Shown in pieces: positions 58,787 through 64,000 of a stretch of 64,000 bases of DNA. Numbering within the stretch: the stretch's first letter is position 1; every line of letters begins with the position of its first letter. Both the position numbers and the translations under genes were made by a program. The stretch covers positions 2,418,001 to 2,482,000 of the forward strand of contig JALIGW010000059.1 in assembly GCA_023053685.1 (NCBI GenBank), written 5' to 3'. The notes under the pieces are model-generated. The model was not told the origin of the DNA and made no database searches. It saw only the letters and a program-made list of their open reading frames with translations. Origin of the DNA: Diadophis punctatus similis (lineage: Eukaryota > Chordata > Lepidosauria > Squamata > Dipsadidae).

Positions 58787-59747
58787 TCACCTTCTTGCCA
58801 CTTTCTCCCTGTAATGGACCAATTGTTTCCTTGACTTTTTTCTTGTTTTTAATATGTTGGAAGAAGCTTTTTTTTTGTTACTTTGTACTTTTGTCGCAAG
58901 CCTTTGTTCATTGTGAGCCTTAGCTTTCCTCACTTCATCTTTACAGGCTCCAGCTATTTGCTGATATTCTGCCTTAGTTATTTCCCCTTCTTTCCACTTT
59001 TTATACTTGTCCTTTTTGTCTTTCAATTTGTCAGAGAGTTCTTTATGCAGCCATCCTGGTTTATTTTGAGACCTATTATTTTTCTTCTTCATTGGTATTG
59101 TGCTAGTCTGGGCTTTTATAATCTCAGTTTTCAAAATTTCCCAAGCTTCTTGAGTTGTTTTCCCCTTGAGGATTCTCATCCATGGAATCTTTCCCAAGTT
59201 CTCTCTGAGTTTATTGAAATTAGCCCTCTTAAAGTCCAAGACTCTAGTTTGACTTTGTTCTACTGTTTGTGTTTGCATAATGTTGAATTCCAATATTGCA
59301 TGATCACTTGCCCCCAAGGTTCCTGTAGCTTCAACACCTTCTATCATTTCATCTCTGTTAGTGAGAATTAAGTCCAATATGGCTGATCCCCTTGTTCCCT
59401 TCTCTACTTTTGGGGTAACAAAATTGTCTGCTAGGTTTGTTAGGAACCTGTTGGCTCTTCCACTTGGTGCAGAGTTTGTCTCCCAGTTGATGTCAGGGTA
59501 GTTAAAATCCCCCATTACTATTGTGATGTGCTTCCTACATACCTTAGTTAGCTGACTAGCAAAAAGTTCATCTACTTCCTCTGTTTGGTTGGGTGGCCTG
59601 TAGTATAGACCTATGGCAATGTCATTTCGCCCCCCTTTAATATTGACCCAAATGCATTCGAGGTGATTTTCATTATTGTTGTGCTCTATTTCTGTAGAGA
59701 TGTAGTTATTTCTTATATATAGTGCAACTCCACCTCCTCTTTTATTT
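58787..59747 (-). pseudogene. CR1 ORF2, endonuclease C-terminal part (copy 4)
   Basis: As in copy 2, with one Lys-to-Asn change (NNRSQNKPGW). GDFNYPDINWE and GASDHAIL are present. It is split from the N-terminal block by the 9-nt tract at 59754-59762. Confidence 0.82.
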
Positions 59748-60014
59748 GGTCTGTTTTTTTTTAAATAATTTAGATCCCTCTAGCTGTATATTCCATTTGT
59801 CAGTTTCATCCCACCAAGTTTCCGTAATGGCAACTATATCATATCTTCCGTCATTTACTTGAATTTCTAATTCACCCTGTTTATTCCTCATACTCTGTGC
59901 ATTGGTGTATAGACATTTAAGTCCATTTAGATTGACCCTGTGTTTACTGTCTACATAACCTGTGTTGTGCCTGACCGCCCCTACTTTCTTGCCACCTGTT
60001 TGATTAGTGCACAT
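59742..60014 (-). pseudogene. CR1 ORF2, endonuclease N-terminal part (copy 4)
   Basis: 90-residue frame identical to the one in copy 2, with YTNAQS and ITETWWDE, ending after the expanded A tract. Confidence 0.82.
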
Positions 60015-60103
60015 ATCTATGTTGTGTGCACTGTTAACCCTATTAATTTTAGATTGCTGTGGACAGAAATGATCTGTATCAATTAATTCTCTGTCCCCGC
60101 TGT

Positions 60104-60619
60104 TCAGTTTAAATGTATATCCAGGAAATCTCTGAATTTAATACCAAGTAGCTCAGTCCCTTTCTTTGATGGATGCAAACCATCTCTTTTGTACAGTTTT
60201 TCATTGGACCAGCTGCTGATATCATGACTAATAAAACCAAAGCCTTCCCTTTTACACCACTCCTTTAGCCACACATTAAACTCTGCTACACGTTGGCCTT
60301 TCCCTTTTTGTTCCTTATATACTGGTAAAACCTCTGAAAACATAAGCCTACAACCTATACTACTAAGTTCGTACCCCAAGCTCTGGAAGTCATTCTGCAC
60401 AGAAAGTACATCTTTTTGGGACAGATCATTTGTGCCTAGATGTATAATAGCATCAACATCACAGTCCTTACTGGCATTCTTGACTATCTTAAGAATACGC
60501 CTCTTGTCTCTGCTGGCAGTAGCACCTGGCAGACACCTGACCTCTTTCAAAACCTCGATATCCTTTCCTAAATTTACATCCCTTACAATTGAATCACCAA
60601 CCAGAAGGTGGCTTCTCTT
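60104..60619 (-). pseudogene. CR1 ORF1 fragment, esterase domain (copy 4)
   Basis: Same 171-residue esterase fragment as copy 2, with GDS, HLGTND and DGLHPS intact. Confidence 0.85.
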
Positions 60620-63600
60620 CGTATCTCAGAATTTGCCATAGAACTGAATTCAGCCAGAAAACTTCACTTTTGACACAGAGCTCAGAAATGTAAAAGAAAG
60701 ACATGTTCATATTCCCCAGTGTCTGAAAAGCCGAATTCTCACAGCATTTTCAGATCCGAGCTTTCGCTGAGGAGTTAGCCAAAGTCGTATTTTAGAATTT
60801 GCCTTAGGACTCAATTCAGCCCGAAAACTACACTTTTCACACAGAGCTCAAAAATGAAAAAGAAACACATATTCATGCTCCCGAGGGTCTGGAAAGCCAA
60901 AGTCTCACTCCATTTTCAGATCCGAGGTTTCCTGAACAGTTAGCCGACGGCATATCATAGAATTTAGATTACGACTCAATTCAGCCCGAAAACCTCACTT
61001 TTGACACAGAGCTCAGAAATGAAAAAGAAACACATATTCCTGTTCCCTAGGGACTGGAAAGCTGAGTTCTCACACAATTTTCAGATCTGAGCTTTCCCTA
61101 TGGAGTTAGCCCAAGGCGTATCTCAGAATTTGCCATAGAACTGAATTCAGCCAGAAAACTTCACTTTTGACACAGAGCTCAGAAAGGAAAAAGAAACATA
61201 TATTCCTGTTCCCTAGGGTCTGGAAAGCCAAAATCTCACACCATTTTCAGATCCGAGCTTTCCCTGAGGTGTAAGCCAAAGCCGTATCTCAGAATTTGAC
61301 ATAGGACTCAATTCAGCCCGAAAACCTCACTTTTGACACAGAGCTCAGCAATGAAAAAGAAAGACATATTCATGTTCCCCAGGGTCTGGAAAGCCGAATT
61401 CTCACACCATTTTCAGACCCGAGGTTTCCTGAACAGTTAGCCTAAGGCGTATCATAGAATTTGCCTTAGGACTCATTTAAGCCAGAAAACTTCACTTTTG
61501 ACACAGAGCTCAGCAATGAAAAAGAAACACATATTCCTGTTCCCTAGGGTCTAGAAACACAAAATCTCACACCATTTTCAGATCCGAGCTTTCCCTGCGG
61601 AGTTAGCCTAATGCGTATCTCAGAATTTGCCTTAGGACTCAGTTCAGCCCGAAAACCTCACTTTTGACACAGAGCTCAGAAATATAAAAGAAAGACATGT
61701 TCATATTCCCCAGTGTCTGAAAAGCCGAATTGTCACAGCATTTTCAGATCCGAGCTTTCCCTGAGGAGTTAGCCAAAGTCGTATTTTAGAATTTGCCTTA
61801 GGACTCAATTCAGCCCGAAAACTACACTTTTCACACAGAGCTCAAAAATGAAAAAGAAACACATATTCATGCTCCCGAGGGTCTGGAAAGCCAAAATCTC
61901 ACTCCATTTTCAGATCCGAGGTTTCCTGAACAGTTAGCCGACGGCATATCATAGAATTTAGATTACGACTCAATTCAGCCCGAAAACCTCACTTTTGACA
62001 CAGAGCTCAGAAATGAAAAAGAAACACATATTCCTGTTCCCTAGGGACTGGAAAGCTGAGTTCTCACACAATTTTCAGATCTGAGCTTTCCCTATGGAGT
62101 TAGCCCAAGGCGTATCTCAGAATTTGCCATAGAATTGAATTCAGCCAGAAAACTTCACTTTTGACACAGAGCTCAGAAGGGAAAAAGAAACATATATTCC
62201 TGTTCCCTAGGGTCTGGAAAGCCAAAATCTCACACCATTTTCAGATCCGAGCTTTCCCTGAGGTGTAAGCCAAAGCCGTATCTCAGAATTTGACATAGGA
62301 CTCAATTCAGCCCGAAAACCTCACTTTTGACACAGAGCTCAGCAATGAAAAAGAAAGACATATTCATGTTCCCCAGGGTCTGGAAAGCCGAATTCTCACA
62401 CCATTTTCAGACCCGAGGTTTCCTGAACAGTTAGCCTAAGGCGTATCATAGAATTTGCCTTAGGACTCATTTAAGCCAGAAAACTTCACTTTTGACACAG
62501 AGCTCAGCAATGAAATAGAAACACATATTCCTGTTCCCTAGGGTCTAGAAACACAAAATCTCACACCATTTTCAGATCCGAGCTTTCCCTGCGGAGTTAG
62601 CCTAATGCGTATCTCAGAATTTGCCTTAGGACTCAGTTCAGCCCGAAAACCTCACTTTTGACACAGAGCTCAGAAATATAAAAGAAAGACATGTTCATAT
62701 TCCCCAGTGTCTGAAAAGCCGAATTGTCACAGCATTTTCAGATCCGAGCTTTCCCTGAGGAGTTAGCCAAAGTCGTATTTTAGAATTTGCCTTAGGACTC
62801 AATTCAGCCCGAAAACTACACTTTTCACACAGAGCTCAAAAATGAAAAAGAAACACATATTCATGCTCCTGAGGGTCTGGAAAGCCAAAATCTCACTCCA
62901 TTTTCAGATCCGAGGTTTCCTGAACAGTTAGCCGACGGCATATCATAGAATTTACATTACGACTCAATTCAGCCCAAAAACCTCACTTTTGACACAGAGC
63001 TCAGAAATGAAAAAGAAACACATATTCCTGTTCCCTAGGGACTGGAAAGCTGAATTCTCACACAATTTTCAGATCTGAGCTTTCCCTATGGAGTTAGCCC
63101 AAGGCGTATCTCAGAATTTGCCATAGAACTGAATTCAGCCAGTAAACTTCACTTTTGACACAGAGCTCAGAAATGAAAAAGAAACACATATTCCTGTTCC
63201 CCAGGGTCTGGAAAGCCGAATTCTCACACCATTTTCAGATTCTAGCTTTTCCTGAGGAGTTAGCCCAAGGCGTATCTAATAATTTGCATTAGGCCTCATT
63301 TCAGCCAGAAAACTTTACTTTTGACACAGTGCTCAGAAATGAAAAAGAAACATATATTCCTGTTCCCTAGGGTCTGGAAAGACAAAATCTCACACCATTT
63401 TCAGATCCGTGCTTTTCCTATGGAGTTAGCCCAAGGCGTATCTCAGAATTTGCCATAGAACTGAATTTAGCCAGAAAACTTCACTTTTGACACAGAGCTC
63501 AGAAATGAAAAAGAAACACATATTCCTGTTCCCTAGGGACTGGAAAGCTGAATTCTCACACAATTTTCAGATCTGAGCTTTCCCTATGAAGTTAGCCCAA

Positions 63601-63975
63601 GCCGTATCATAGAATTTGCCTTAGGACTCAATTCAGCCAGAAAACTTCACTTTTGACACAGAGCTCAGAAATGAAAAAGAAACACATATTCATATTCCCC
63701 AGGGTCTGGAAAGCCGAATTCTCACACCATTTTCAGATCCAAGCTTTCCCCGAGGAGTTAGCCCAAGCCGTATCATAGAATTTGCCTTAGGACTCAATTC
63801 AGCCAGAAAACTTCACTTTTGACACAGAGCTCAGAAATGAAAAAGAAACACGTATTCCTGTACCCTAGTGTCTGGAAAGCCGAATTCTCACACCATTTTC
63901 AGATCCGAGCTTTCCCTGAGTAATTAACCCTTGGTGTATCTCAGAATTTGACTTATGACTCAATTCAGCCAGAAA
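60620..63975 (+). repeat. Satellite array (block 13)
   Basis: About 20 monomers duplicating block 9 at 42573-45928, including the 994-bp six-monomer ladder and the ctgagtaattaaccctt monomer before the LTR. No gene is seen. Confidence 0.93.
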
Positions 63976-64000
63976 TCAACGTCTCAGGGTCACCAGGTGT
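63976..64000 (-). mobile_element. LTR copy 3, cut by the window end
   Basis: The last 25 bases contain the leader and primer-binding region (63977-63995) and the first three bases of the LTR. They are identical to LTR copy 1 at 45929 and preceded by the same satellite monomer. Confidence 0.8.

Larger units (their letters stand above)
57084..60619 (-). mobile_element. CR1 LINE, 5'-truncated, copy 4
   Basis: 3,536 bp with the same three expanded T runs as copy 2 (58683-58689, 58868-58876, 59754-59762) and the same junctions. It is the duplicate of copy 2. Confidence 0.93.
56475..64000. repeat. Right copy of the long duplication (offset 18,047 bp)
   Basis: Mirrors 38,428-45,953 through CR1 copy 4, the six-monomer satellite ladder and the LTR junction, and is cut by the window end. 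Visible differences include tatctc/aaatctc in the monomer near 43195/61240 and one base in CR1 ORF2 (41010/59062 region, Lys to Asn). Confidence 0.9.

Noticed and set aside
1..64000. CENP-B box in the satellite monomer
   Set aside because: cccgaaaac and ttcgacac segments occur, but the spacing does not fit the 17-bp box.
1743..64000. Minus-strand bias of all mobile elements as a sign of selection or a replication effect
   Set aside because: There are only three or four independent insertions, so the shared orientation is not significant.

Overview
The window is a vertebrate repeat array, most likely from a squamate reptile (lizard or snake). That assignment is an inference from the CR1 subfamily, whose 3' end carries a TAA/TTA microsatellite, together with a DIRS-type retrotransposon. 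I see no host protein gene, tRNA, rRNA or prokaryotic feature. The matrix is one AT-rich satellite with a monomer of about 165-166 bp, always in the same direction. It fills everything not occupied by mobile-element sequence.

Four kinds of foreign sequence sit in the satellite, each in several copies. (1) A 5'-truncated CR1 LINE of 3.53 kb occurs four times (1743-5275, 39037-42572, 51735-55267, 57084-60619). (2) A GC-rich, 3'-truncated DIRS-like tyrosine-recombinase retrotransposon of 5.66 kb occurs three times (10192-15854, 20836-26498, 31148-36818). (3) An unidentified 241-bp insert lies 66 bp beyond each DIRS copy (15921, 26565, 36885). (4) A 467-bp retroviral-type LTR with its primer-binding site occurs twice, and a third copy is cut by the window end (45929, 50270, 63976). 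All elements read on the minus strand.

Within each family every copy has the same two junctions at the same base of the monomer. The copies therefore come from one insertion each, amplified together with the satellite, and not from repeated transposition. The DIRS region is a higher-order repeat (about 7.3-37.4 kb) with periods of 10,644 and 10,312 bp; the 332-bp difference is two satellite monomers. The CR1/LTR region contains a second duplication of at least 7.5 kb (about 38.43-45.95 kb repeated from about 56.48 kb) with an exact offset of 18,047 bp. Smaller higher-order repeats of 2, 5, 6, 8 and 13 monomers are visible.

None of the elements looks autonomous. CR1 keeps an esterase domain, an AP endonuclease and a reverse transcriptase, but they are separated by poly-A/T length changes. 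DIRS keeps gag, RT, RNase H and most of the tyrosine recombinase, but it is cut off before the catalytic tyrosine, and pol has a frame change and one or two nonsense codons. The window is best read as a (peri)centromeric-type or other heterochromatic array in which captured retroelements have become part of the repeating unit. Its chromosomal location cannot be read from the sequence. Because long units are nearly identical, mis-assembly must be excluded.
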